NCBI RefSeq assembly: GCF_029893345.1
Contig: NZ_JARXVE010000003.1
Span: 310,001 to 374,000, forward strand
Length of the DNA: 64,000 nucleotides
Source of the DNA: Mycolicibacterium frederiksbergense
GTDB taxonomy: Bacteria > Actinomycetota > Actinomycetes > Mycobacteriales > Mycobacteriaceae
Direction: 5' to 3'
Shown: positions 1 through 7,987 of the stretch, one piece after another
Layout of the letters: each line of letters starts with the position of its first letter
Numbering within the stretch: the first letter of the stretch is position 1
The notes under the pieces: generated by a model
Databases searched by the model: none
What the model was told of the DNA's origin: nothing
What the model saw: the letters and a program-made list of their open reading frames with translations, nothing else
Translations under genes and position numbers: made by a program

Positions 1-1273
1 ATCCGCGGTTGGCGAGCAATTGGACGGCCGGGATGAACATCCAGCTGTCGCGTACCCACGGTCCGCCGTGCACCAGCAGCACCGTCGGCAGATTCTTCGG
101 CTCAACACCGACAGGCAGCGTGAGATATCCATGCAGCGTCAACCCGTCGCGGGATCGGATAGTCACCGGCTTCATCGGTGCCATGTCCTCGGCCGTGAGG
201 TGCGGATGCGATCCGAACAGCAGCCGACTCTCCCCGGTGCCGTGGTCGTAGAAGTATGTGAGGCCCGGTTCGCGGTCGTGGGTGAAGTTCACCACCCAGC
301 GCTGACCGCTGAGATCGGAGCTGACCGCGTTCAGGTCACCGTCGGACAGCTTCTCGAGGTTCTCCAGGACGGCGGCGAATTGGGGGTCCAGCGCCTGAAC
401 CACCTGCCGCTCACCGAGATACCGGACGCCGATCAGATCGCGGCTGTGCCGGTCGAGGATCAAGGGTTGTGGCATCTCCCGGTAGACGCAGGCCCGAGGG
501 TCGACGTCGTAGGTGGGATGGCTGTCTACATGCGTCTGCTCGCCAGTGATCACGTCCACCCGCACGATCCGGGTGTGGTCGGTGCCGTCGTTGGAGCCGA
601 TCCAGATCCCGGTGCCGTCCGGAGTGACGGTGATGGGGAACAGGCCCATGGTGTAGTCCGCACCGTCGAACGTGACGATGGACCGCAATGTCCGCGTGCT
701 CGTCTCCCATTGCAGCAGCTCGACGTCACCATCGGAAGTCAGTGCGGTGGCGAACAATTCGCCGCTGCGACTGGTGGGCCAGCCGGATACCGTGCCCGGG
801 TTCTCGGCCACGAGGGTGAGTTCACCGGTGGCGATGTCCATCTCGTAGACGTCCACCAGCGTGGGTGTGCGCTTGTTGGAGTACACCATCGCCTTGCCGG
901 GATCGGCGAGGAGTTCGAACACCGACATCGCCCCAGGGAACGGAGTGAGGTCGACGGCGGGCTCGCTTGGGTTCTGCGGGTCGGCCCGGAAGACGTGCCA
1001 GTTCTCGTCGCCGCCGGTGTCTTGGAGGTAGAGCAGCCAGCGCGAGTCGTCGGTCCACTCGAAATGCAGGATGCTGCGAGTCTCGTCGGCGGTCACCCGC
1101 AATGCGTCGGCGCCGAATTCCGCGTCGGAGTCCAAAGCGGCGACCCAGACATTGAGGCGGTCTTGCCACGGCGCCAAGTACGCGACACGGGTGCCGTCCG
1201 GTGAGATCGCGGCCTGCGCTCGGGCAGGCAGCTTGAACAAGTCGTCAACGGAGATGAGCTCGGGTGTTGGCAT
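1..1273 (-). CDS. S9-family prolyl oligopeptidase-like peptidase, N-terminal part (cut by window edge)
   Basis: The minus-strand frame is open from an ATG at 1273 to the window edge, so only about 424 residues are visible. The protein begins MPTPELISVDDLF, then gives repeated beta-propeller-like blades (SPDGTRVAYLAPW, DSRWLLYLQDTGGDENWHVF, SRSGELFATALTSDG, TPDGTGIWIGSNDG). It ends entering the alpha/beta-hydrolase domain at LPTVLLVHGGPWVRDSW. This order, propeller followed by an LLVHGGP oxyanion-hole segment, is typical of S9 acylaminoacyl-peptidase/prolyl oligopeptidase relatives, which cleave short peptides in the cytoplasm. The catalytic Ser, Asp and His would lie beyond the edge. A GGAG ribosome-binding site precedes the ATG. 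It is divergent from the MerR gene at 1338, which may regulate it. Family is secure; substrate unknown. Confidence 0.85.
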   Translation of the reverse strand, partial: MPTPELISVDDLFKLPARAQAAISPDGTRVAYLAPWQDRLNVWVAALDSDAEFGADALRVTADETRSILHFEWTDDSRWLLYLQDTGGDENWHVFRADPQNPSEPAVDLTPFPGAMSVFELLADPGKAMVYSNKRTPTLVDVYEMDIATGELTLVAENPGTVSGWPTSRSGELFATALTSDGDVELLQWETSTRTLRSIVTFDGADYTMGLFPITVTPDGTGIWIGSNDGTDHTRIVRVDVITGEQTHVDSHPTYDVDPRACVYREMPQPLILDRHSRDLIGVRYLGERQVVQALDPQFAAVLENLEKLSDGDLNAVSSDLSGQRWVVNFTHDREPGLTYFYDHGTGESRLLFGSHPHLTAEDMAPMKPVTIRSRDGLTLHGYLTLPVGVEPKNLPTVLLVHGGPWVRDSWMFIPAVQLLANRG

Positions 1274-1337
1274 GACTCCATCGCACACCCGGCCGTAACG
1301 GCATAGTCAAGCCGCCGCCTTAACGAAGAATGGAGCC

Positions 1338-2075
1338 ATGGCCTGGAGCACCCGTGAAATCGCCGACCTCGCAGGCACCAGTCTGCGGGCGGTACGGCAC
1401 TACCACGACGTCGGTCTGCTTCCCGAGCCCGAGCGCCGCGCCAACGGCTACAAGCAGTACGGCGTCGCGCACCTCGTCCGGCTGGTGCGCATCAAACGGC
1501 TCACCGATCTCGGATTCTCGCTTCCCCAGATCGCCGCGATGGGCGATTCCGACGAACACCCCGAGCAGGCCCTACGCGATCTCGACGCCGAGCTGGGCGC
1601 CATCATCGAACGGTTGCAGCGTGCCCGCGACGAACTCGGTCGGCTGCTGGAGCAGTCGGCGCCAACCGACCTGCCGCCCGATTTCGTTGCTCCGGCCGCG
1701 GTCGCCAAGATGACCGACGCCGACCGCTCACTGGTCGTCGTACTGAGCCGCGTTCTGGGCCCGCGCGGTTTGCGGGTCTACGCGGACCTGATGAGACAGA
1801 CACCCGACGATCCCTTGGCCTCCGAGTTCGACAACCTACCCGCCGACGCCGACGACACGTCGCGCCTGGATCTCGCCGAACGCCTCGCCCCCTACATCTG
1901 GGCGATAACGGAGGCACATCCCGGATTGCTCGACTCCCGCTCCGACGCCCCGCGCGGAGCACGGTTCGCCGACCAGGCGATCGATGCCGCAATGGCGGAT
2001 CTGTACAACCCGGCACAGCTGGACGTCCTGCGACGAGCGACCGAGATCCTGCGGAGCAAGAAGGCTCAGCCTTAG
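1338..2075 (+). CDS. MerR-family transcriptional regulator
   Basis: This 245-residue protein opens with a classic MerR winged helix (residues 2-70). The first helix-turn-helix reads WSTREIADLAGTSLRAVRHYH and the wing contains GLLPEPERRANGYKQYG. The dimerisation helix follows (about 75-120). The C-terminal half (125-240) is a helical effector region without the Cys ligands of metal-sensing MerR proteins, so a small-molecule or protein signal is more likely. The ATG is preceded by GGAG. It is divergently transcribed from the S9 peptidase across 64 bp; MerR proteins often act on such a shared promoter, so control of itself and the peptidase is an inference from position. Confidence 0.88.
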   Translation: MAWSTREIADLAGTSLRAVRHYHDVGLLPEPERRANGYKQYGVAHLVRLVRIKRLTDLGFSLPQIAAMGDSDEHPEQALRDLDAELGAIIERLQRARDELGRLLEQSAPTDLPPDFVAPAAVAKMTDADRSLVVVLSRVLGPRGLRVYADLMRQTPDDPLASEFDNLPADADDTSRLDLAERLAPYIWAITEAHPGLLDSRSDAPRGARFADQAIDAAMADLYNPAQLDVLRRATEILRSKKAQP

Positions 2076-2323
2076 GAGGCGACGGACCGCGGCAACGGCG
2101 AGAGCCTGTAGCTCGGTGTTGTCGATGCGGCAGGTGTGCGCCGTGCCGCAGGTGGTGGGATGTCAGCCGAGAGGCAGTGCCGCTGTGCTGTCGCCGCAGT
2201 CTGAAGTGGGGTTCAGCATGTTTCAGGTTGGCTTCAGTGCGGCCGACGAGGGTGGGGTCTGTCGCCGCGACGTGACGTGGCGATCGGCGCAAACGCCGAA
2301 GCACCTCCACGAAGGAGAACATT
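2076..2323 (+). other. 248-bp intergenic region with the promoter of the secreted-protein/two-component operon
   Basis: No gene is supported here. The notable content is three TTCAG copies at 2212-2237 (listed separately) and a GAAGGAG ribosome-binding site just before the GTG at 2324. The region probably holds the operon promoter. Confidence 0.5.
2212..2237 (+). promoter_or_regulatory. Three helically phased TTCAG direct repeats, candidate response-regulator site
   Basis: TTCAG occurs at 2212-2216, 2222-2226 and 2233-2237, spaced 10 and 11 bp. The repeats therefore lie on one face of the helix, about 90 bp upstream of the small secreted-protein gene. OmpR/PhoB-type regulators bind tandem direct repeats with this period, and such a regulator is encoded at 2635. 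Autoregulation is inferred. Confidence 0.5.
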
Positions 2324-2602
2324 GTGTCCGTCTTCACTCGCGCCCGAGCCTTTGCTGCCGCCGTTGGACTGATGGGCGCTCTCGCGGCGGGGCCACTGTT
2401 CGCGGCCCCTGCCTTCGCCAATGATCCCCCGCCGGTGGAGCCGACCCTGGGGCCTTGCATCGAGGTCACGAAGAACGCCGATGGAACCACGAGTCAGGTC
2501 GTGCCGTGCCCGCCGGGAACGCCGAGCACTGAATTTCAGCCTGTCATTCCCGCCCCGGGTGAGGCTCCGCCCAACGGTAGCGTGGTGGTTCACGTCAACT
2601 GA
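2324..2602 (+). CDS. Small secreted protein upstream of a two-component system
   Basis: A 92-residue protein starting at a GTG with GAAGGAG 7 nt upstream. Residues 1-32 form a signal peptide: Arg-containing N region, a hydrophobic run (AAAVGLMGALAAGPLF) and an APAFA cleavage motif. The mature part of about 60 residues is Pro-rich (NDPPPVEP, PCPPGTPS) and has two Cys that could form one disulfide. No domain is recognised. The response-regulator gene starts 32 bp downstream on the same strand, so the three genes look like an operon. The protein may be an accessory or signal for the kinase, or a target of the system. The signal peptide is seen; the role is inferred. Confidence 0.75.
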   Translation: MSVFTRARAFAAAVGLMGALAAGPLFAAPAFANDPPPVEPTLGPCIEVTKNADGTTSQVVPCPPGTPSTEFQPVIPAPGEAPPNGSVVVHVN

Positions 2603-2634
2603 CCCGGATTCTCCGCAATCGAGGAGGGCGGCGC

Positions 2635-3306
2635 ATGCCGCGGATACTGATCGCTGACGACGACCACAGACTCACCCGCAGCCTGGCTGAGGGCCTGCGG
2701 TGCGAGGGTTACGCGGTCGACGTTGTTGCAGACGGTGACGAGGCCGTGTTCGCTGCTGAATCGTCGAGATATGACGCTGTCCTCCTCGATGTGCAGATGC
2801 CCCGTCGGAACGGCTACCAGGTGGTCCGCGCGCTGCGCGCGGCCCGGGACTGGACTCCGGTGTTGATGCTGACCGCCAAGGACGGGGAGTACGACGAGGC
2901 CGAGGGCCTAGATTGCGGCGCCGATGACTACCTGACCAAGCCATTCTCGTATGTCGTCTTGCTCGCACGGTTGCGGTCGCTGTTGCGGCGCGGCGCGGGA
3001 GCCAGACCCGTGAGTCTGCACGTCGCGGGCCTTGACATCGATTTGGTCGCCCGCCAGGTGCGCCGAGGCATGGCCGTGGTGCCGCTGACGGTGAAGGAGT
3101 TCGAGATGCTCGCGGCGCTCGCGCGTCGCGCCGGCGAACCTGTCGCCAAAAGCGCACTCGCACAGTCCGTCTGGGACGAGGCGGCAGACGTCGCAGATAA
3201 CCGGATCGAGGTGTACATCAGCGCGCTGCGACGCAAGATCGACGCTCCGTTCGGTACCGACTCGATCGAGACTCTGCGCGGCTACGGCTACCGGATCCGG
3301 CTGTGA
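2635..3306 (+). CDS. OmpR/PhoB-family response regulator
   Basis: A 223-residue DNA-binding response regulator. The receiver domain (1-115) keeps the acidic cluster D8-D10, the phospho-acceptor Asp52 (LLDVQMP), Thr80 (LMLTAKD) and Lys102 (TKPF). The C-terminal winged helix (about 128-222) has the Trans_reg_C features VPLTVKEFEML, ADNRIEVYISALRRKI and the terminal LRGYGYRI hairpin. The downstream kinase starts inside its stop codon, so the pair is translationally coupled and surely cognate. The TTCAG repeats 400 bp upstream are a candidate binding site. I cannot assign it to a named mycobacterial system. Confidence 0.93.
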   Translation: MPRILIADDDHRLTRSLAEGLRCEGYAVDVVADGDEAVFAAESSRYDAVLLDVQMPRRNGYQVVRALRAARDWTPVLMLTAKDGEYDEAEGLDCGADDYLTKPFSYVVLLARLRSLLRRGAGARPVSLHVAGLDIDLVARQVRRGMAVVPLTVKEFEMLAALARRAGEPVAKSALAQSVWDEAADVADNRIEVYISALRRKIDAPFGTDSIETLRGYGYRIRL

Positions 3307-4427
3307 GTCGGCTCAACTCGGTGCGTCTGCGGCTGGCCCTGCTGACCGGCGTGATCGTGTTCATCGGTTACGCGGTCGTGGCGTTCGCACTCGTGTGGTG
3401 GCTCAAAGACGCGATCGTGGCGCAGTTGCAGCATTCGGCGGACATATCCACCGCCACCGCCGGGGAGTTCCATCGCACCGGTGCGCAGCCGGCGACGCCG
3501 ACCGCGGGCGCAGCGGTCACGGTCCGGTTCGAGCAGGCCCTGTCGCAGTGGGGGCGAGTCGGGGTGCTCACGACGGCGCCGATCGCGGGCCTAGCTACGG
3601 GGCTGATCGCGTGGGTTGCGGCCGGTCGCGCGTTACGACCGGTCGACGCCATCGAGCGGCGGTTCCGCGAGCTCGCGTCGGGTGACTTCAGTGTCCGCGT
3701 GCCGCAACCGAGTGGAGGTGACGAGGTCGCCCGGCTGGCCCGCACGATGAACACCACCCTGGACCGTCTTGAGGAATCCGCCCAGCGACAACGACGATTC
3801 GTGGCCGACGCCGCGCACGAACTGCGTGGTCCGATCGGCGCGGTGCGCGCCGATCTCGAGGTCGCGGCCACCTATCCCGACCGGGTGGACACCGGCGCCG
3901 CCCTGGCCGAAGCGCTGATCGACGTCGAGCGGCTCCAGACAGTGGCAACCGATCTGCTGACGCTGGCGCGGCTCGAAGCCGAGCAGCCCGCACTGGCCAC
4001 GGAGCTGTCCGTCTGTGAGGTAGTCCGCGGACTCACAACACCGCAGGTGGGGCGTTTTGCCGTTGACGGCGACCTCGACGCCAGGGTGCACGGCTCGCGC
4101 TCACAGCTGACGCGTTTGCTACAGAATCTTGTCGATAACGCCGCCCGTCACGCGGCGTCCACAGTGACCATCAGCGTCACCGCGTCGTCTGCAACGGTCA
4201 CGATCGATGTCGATGACGATGGGCCTGGGATCCCCGTCGACCAGCGCGAACGCGTCTTCGCGCGGTTCTATCGCCTCGACGAGGCACGCAGCCGCGACCA
4301 GGGTGGGTCCGGGCTCGGATTAGCCATCGTCGCCGAGATCGCACGCGCTCACCGCGGCTCCGTGCAGGTCGACGACTCGCCGCTCGGCGGCACACGGATA
4401 CACCTCGCTCTACCCGCTGCCAGCTAG
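3303..4427 (+). CDS. Sensor histidine kinase with altered H-box (HELRGP)
   Basis: A 374-residue kinase. TM1 is about residues 12-34, then a short extracytoplasmic loop (35-84), TM2 (about 85-107), a HAMP linker (108-160) and a HisKA domain with His172 in AHELRGPIGAV. The HATPase_c domain has the N box LLQNLVDNAARHA (272-284), DDGPGI (305-310) and GGSGLGLAI (334-342). The GTG start overlaps the regulator stop by 4 bp. Most kinases of this class have HELRTP; here Gly replaces the Thr four residues after the His, the position of the E-x-x-T/N phosphatase motif. Kinase function looks intact; phosphatase activity may be reduced (inference). Confidence 0.92.
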   Translation: MSRLNSVRLRLALLTGVIVFIGYAVVAFALVWWLKDAIVAQLQHSADISTATAGEFHRTGAQPATPTAGAAVTVRFEQALSQWGRVGVLTTAPIAGLATGLIAWVAAGRALRPVDAIERRFRELASGDFSVRVPQPSGGDEVARLARTMNTTLDRLEESAQRQRRFVADAAHELRGPIGAVRADLEVAATYPDRVDTGAALAEALIDVERLQTVATDLLTLARLEAEQPALATELSVCEVVRGLTTPQVGRFAVDGDLDARVHGSRSQLTRLLQNLVDNAARHAASTVTISVTASSATVTIDVDDDGPGIPVDQRERVFARFYRLDEARSRDQGGSGLGLAIVAEIARAHRGSVQVDDSPLGGTRIHLALPAAS

Positions 4428-4541
4428 TTGCATGAGGCCACGACGATTGGTGACGCCGGTGGTGCCAATCGAGTTCAGTCCGACAAGCCGCCCAGCGCTG
4501 ATCAGCAGTCGGCCGGTGTACGGATCAGGTTGAGCTCAGCG

Positions 4542-5927
4542 CTAACCGGTGTGTGCCACGCTGTCGCCGTGCCGAGATGCCGTATCGGTGGTGCCGTCGT
4601 CGAGGATGTTGTCGAGGTTCCGCTTCGAGGTTTCCGGCGCGAAATAGGTGGCGATCAGCGTCAGTACGGATGACACCGAGATATAGATCGCTACCGAAGT
4701 CACCGAACCGGTGGTGTCTAGTAGCGTCGAAGCGATCAACGGCGCGAACCCGCCGCCGACGATTCCGATGAGCATGTAGCCCAGCGAGACGCCGGTGTAG
4801 CGGTAACTGGTATCGAACAGCTCAGCGATGAACGCCGCGAGAACGCCGTACATCGCGCCCTGGAACACCATCGCGACCGATACCGAGAGCACCATGAGCG
4901 CAAAGTTTCCCGAACCCATCAGCGGATACACCGCGAAGGCCCACACTGCCATCCCGACGCCACCGATGAGAAACGGAATACGGCGGCCTACGCGGTCACT
5001 GAGTCGCCCGAAGTACAGGATCGAGAAAAGCTGAGCGACAGCGCCGATGGCGACGGCGTTGAGGACGGTCCCCTTCGAGATATCGGTGTGCTGTGTCACG
5101 TAGGACAACGAGAACACGTTGATCACGAAGTATGCGACCTGCTGACCAAGCCCGAGAAGCACGACCAGCAAGATCATCTTCGGTGCGCGCAGCAGCACCT
5201 GCAGGATCGGGGCCTTGGTCTCCTTCTCCTTGTGCTGCTGCTGGTTTCGGGCGAAGACAGAGGATTCGACGATCTTGACGCGAATCAGCAGGCCCACCAA
5301 CACCAGTGGCGCACTGAGCAAGAACGGAATGCGCCAGCCCCAGGCCATGAACTGTTCTTCGGTCAGGAGCGCGCTCACCGCTGCCAGGGTGGCAGTGGAC
5401 AGGAGGAAGCCCATCGGCGAGGCGGATTGCATCCAGCTGCCGGCGCGGCCCCGACTGTCGACGGATTCGTCCTGCTCCACCACCATCAGTACGGCTCCGC
5501 CCCATTCACCACCGAGGCCGATGCCCTGAATCAGGCGACACAGCACCAAAAGAACGGGCGCCAGGATGCCGATGGAGCTGTACGTGGGCAGCAGGCCGAT
5601 CGCCACCGTTGCGGCACCCATCATCATGATGGTCGCGATGAGGGCCGCCTTGCGCCCGACCCGGTCACCGATGTGTCCGAAGATGATTCCACCGATGGGT
5701 CGGGCAGCGAAGCCCGCCCCGAATGTGGCCAGCGCCAACAGTGTTCCCGCCGCCGGATCCACGTCGGGAAAGAAGATCTTGCCGAAAACCAAGGCGGCCA
5801 CGGAGCCGTAAATGTTGAAGTCGTACCACTCGATCGTGGTGCCGACCATGCTCGCGATGATCGTGCGCCGTCGACGCGATTGTGCGGCCTCGGTGTCAGT
5901 GGCGGCAGCAGGAACGGAAGGGTTCAT
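4542..5927 (-). CDS. MHS-family MFS metabolite:H+ symporter
   Basis: A 461-residue permease with about 12 membrane segments. The N-terminal STIEWYDFNIYG-like stretch (TTIEWYDFNIYGSVAAL) and the loop GHIGDRVGRKAALIATI, with ARPIGG just before it, are hallmarks of the metabolite:H+ symporter subfamily (ShiA, proline/betaine and dicarboxylate carriers). The ATG follows AGAGGA. It is the last gene of the nine-gene minus-strand catabolic block. Its own upstream region repeats the composite element found before the first gene, so it probably has a separate, co-regulated promoter. It likely imports the pathway substrate or a carboxylated intermediate; the compound is unknown. Confidence 0.88.
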   Translation of the reverse strand: MNPSVPAAATDTEAAQSRRRRTIIASMVGTTIEWYDFNIYGSVAALVFGKIFFPDVDPAAGTLLALATFGAGFAARPIGGIIFGHIGDRVGRKAALIATIMMMGAATVAIGLLPTYSSIGILAPVLLVLCRLIQGIGLGGEWGGAVLMVVEQDESVDSRGRAGSWMQSASPMGFLLSTATLAAVSALLTEEQFMAWGWRIPFLLSAPLVLVGLLIRVKIVESSVFARNQQQHKEKETKAPILQVLLRAPKMILLVVLLGLGQQVAYFVINVFSLSYVTQHTDISKGTVLNAVAIGAVAQLFSILYFGRLSDRVGRRIPFLIGGVGMAVWAFAVYPLMGSGNFALMVLSVSVAMVFQGAMYGVLAAFIAELFDTSYRYTGVSLGYMLIGIVGGGFAPLIASTLLDTTGSVTSVAIYISVSSVLTLIATYFAPETSKRNLDNILDDGTTDTASRHGDSVAHTG

Positions 5928-5985
5928 ATGATCCTCTGTTGATTGCTGGTATTAGCGAAAATGCTAGTGCGGCAACATGACGGCA

Positions 5986-6027
5986 CCCATAGTCGCGACG
6001 CAACGCGATCCAGATCACATAGTGTGC
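5986..6027 (-). promoter_or_regulatory. Composite regulatory element, copy B (upstream of the MHS transporter)
   Basis: Written on the plus strand: CCCATAG (5986-5992), seven bases, GCAACGCG (6000-6007), eight bases, then CACA-N3-TGTG followed by C (6016-6027). The same three blocks with identical spacing occur at 15970-16011 before the first gene of the operon. The CACATAGTGTG part is an inverted repeat. It lies 59-100 bp upstream of the transporter ATG. Binding by one of the two PucR-type regulators is inferred. Confidence 0.7.
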
Positions 6028-6069
6028 GCCTGCACAATTGCCGATGCCTGATCGCAGTCTGCGAGCACT

Positions 6070-7209
6070 TCATGACCGCAGCAGACACAGTTGAACCATG
6101 GCCTGCGACCGAGGCGTCCTGAGGTTGATGCCGGTGGCTTCTTCGAACTTCCGGATTCGATTGAGCACGGTGTTGCGATGACAGTACAGCTTGGCTGCTG
6201 TGGTCGAGACCGACCCGCTCTCGGCGAACACCAACATGGTTTCGACGATGATGTCTCGATCGCTCATCGCGGCCAGCGGGGCATCCACGTAGCTGCGAAG
6301 GTCGTCGATCACAGTGCACAGTTGCGAAATCGACAACCGTGACCAGGAACGACGAAGCGTCGTGGCCTCCACACCCAATTGCGCAAGCATACGGACGGTC
6401 ATTGCCGCCCGGAAGACGTTCTGCAACTGCACGGTTCGAGATGCCACCGCTCCGGTCACCCCAGACAGGAGATCGGCTGCCAGCGCCTCGTCATCGGGCC
6501 AGCGCCTGTGGTCGGCCAGCAGGATCAGCGTGACGCCCTTACTGGTGTGATCCAACGCCACAACGTCGAGACTGGTGAGCCGTCGAGTCACCGCCGGGGC
6601 CGACTCTTCGCCGACCACGCCCACGACCCAATAGAACGCCGTCTCGTCGAGACCCAGTACCTCGGCGGCACGGTGCACCAGGGTGGGACTCGGTTCATCG
6701 GAGAACAAGTCGGAAAGACTCTGCTGTTGTTCGATGATGTCGGTGCGCGCCATTTGCAGTCGCTGATCCATGTAGCCCCGTTGGATCGCACCGGCAAAAT
6801 CATCCACCACGGTCCAGAGTTGCCCAACGTGCATGGCGAGCACGGCCATGTCGGTGTCATCGGCCAGACGCAGCAATGCCGTCCATGCGACGAGGAAATC
6901 GTTTCGGACCGCCGCGCTCAGATTCTCCAACGCGATACCCTGCCGAGCACGCAATGCCCCGACTTGCGCCGGGAATGCGATCAGTTCTGCCGACAGCGGC
7001 TTGGACAGCAGGCACGCGAGAAGATAGCGGAATGCTTTGCGGGCGCTATCTTTCAGGTCGTGCTCGTCGGGAACACTGTCGTAGTAGCGCGCGCCCCCGT
7101 CGATGCGCTCGAGATACTCGGCCGCGAGTTGGTCGTCGATACCAGCGAGTTTCTCGAGCAGGATCTGCCACCGCCGGTGGGCTTCGTCACGGTCTGGCAA
7201 GGGCCCCAC
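6070..7209 (-). CDS. PucR/CdaR-type transcriptional regulator (first of two paralogues)
   Basis: A 379-residue regulator starting at a GTG that overlaps the upstream enzyme gene by 23 bp. Its N-terminal helical region (about 1-150) reads RWQILLEKLAGIDDQLAAEYLERID. A central region (about 160-290) resembles the GGDEF-like domain of CdaR proteins. The C-terminal PucR helix-turn-helix is about 315-375 (VFAESGSVSTTAAKLYCHRN followed by TVLNRIRKFEEATG). It aligns end to end without large gaps to the regulator at 16145, so the two arose by duplication. PucR relatives commonly control purine, pyrimidine and related N-compound catabolism. Probable targets are the flanking operon and transporter through the shared element. 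Confidence 0.85.
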   Translation of the reverse strand: MGPLPDRDEAHRRWQILLEKLAGIDDQLAAEYLERIDGGARYYDSVPDEHDLKDSARKAFRYLLACLLSKPLSAELIAFPAQVGALRARQGIALENLSAAVRNDFLVAWTALLRLADDTDMAVLAMHVGQLWTVVDDFAGAIQRGYMDQRLQMARTDIIEQQQSLSDLFSDEPSPTLVHRAAEVLGLDETAFYWVVGVVGEESAPAVTRRLTSLDVVALDHTSKGVTLILLADHRRWPDDEALAADLLSGVTGAVASRTVQLQNVFRAAMTVRMLAQLGVEATTLRRSWSRLSISQLCTVIDDLRSYVDAPLAAMSDRDIIVETMLVFAESGSVSTTAAKLYCHRNTVLNRIRKFEEATGINLRTPRSQAMVQLCLLRS

Positions 7210-7987
7210 TGGTCAACCCCAGAGTCCCCGCCAGGTCCGGTGCCCATCGACGGTTCAACGGGCCAGCCCCAACCATCGCCAGGGACGCCGCCAGCGTGAC
7301 CGCCACCGAATCCAGTACTGGCATGCCGAGTTCGGTTCTGGTGGCCTCGACGGTATCGGCGCCGTGCAGATTGGTGCACACGTAGGCGATCGCATCGGGG
7401 TTGCTTCGTGCGACCTGCCGTGCGGGTGCCAGCAGCTCCTCGGGCCGGATCCGGGCGATATCGGTGGTCTCGGTGAGCCCGAAGCCGTGTGCCGCGGTCA
7501 CCGTGATGCCCTCGTCGCGGTAGCACTCGCCGATCTTGGCATTCATATCGTCGGGGTAAGGCGTGACCAGGCCGATTCTGCGCACGCCCAAAGCCTCGAA
7601 CGCCGCCATGCAGGCCTGGGTGCTGGTGAGAGCCCGCACCCCGGTCATCGTCGTGATGGCGGCGGTGATCGCGCGGTCATGCGCGGTACCCAGCCACGAT
7701 CCCGCCGTGCCGTTCCAGACGATCACGTCGACGCCGGCCGTCGCCAGCAGAACCGCCGCCGCTTCCATTCCAGCCGTGTCGAACTGGGCGTCGGAGGTGC
7801 TGTCGAGCCCAACCCGAGAGACCGGGATACGGGTGAAATAGACATTGACGTCGCTGCGCTCGCCCAACATCCGGTACGTCGTGGGCTCCAGGCAGGTGTT
7901 CGACGATGGCACGATCATCCCGATGCGGGCTGCCCGCCAGGCCGTGGGGTACGAAAACTCAGACGGCACGGGTGATTCCGCCGTCAT
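7187..7987 (-). CDS. Asp/Glu racemase-superfamily enzyme with a single catalytic-type Cys (maleate isomerase/arylmalonate decarboxylase-like)
   Basis: The 266-residue protein begins MTAESPVPSEFSYP and has the family's N-terminal signature RIGMIVPSSNTCLEPT. Family enzymes use two opposed Cys for racemisation or isomerisation. The second is present as Cys204 (AIAYVCTNLHG). The first is replaced by Gly93 (WNGTAGSW, where maleate isomerases have a CTS-type motif). Arylmalonate decarboxylase has the same Gly/single-Cys arrangement, so a decarboxylation or one-base reaction is more likely than racemisation. The start at 7987 was chosen because longer frames would run deep into the SDR gene; it still overlaps that gene by 29 bp. 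Substrate unknown. Confidence 0.8.
   Translation of the reverse strand: MTAESPVPSEFSYPTAWRAARIGMIVPSSNTCLEPTTYRMLGERSDVNVYFTRIPVSRVGLDSTSDAQFDTAGMEAAAVLLATAGVDVIVWNGTAGSWLGTAHDRAITAAITTMTGVRALTSTQACMAAFEALGVRRIGLVTPYPDDMNAKIGECYRDEGITVTAAHGFGLTETTDIARIRPEELLAPARQVARSNPDAIAYVCTNLHGADTVEATRTELGMPVLDSVAVTLAASLAMVGAGPLNRRWAPDLAGTLGLTSGALARP

Noticed and set aside
20..1204. Long plus-strand open frame of 394 codons
   Set aside because: It lies antisense to the S9 peptidase, whose minus-strand frame shows beta-propeller and LLVHGGP motifs; the plus frame has no recognisable domain.
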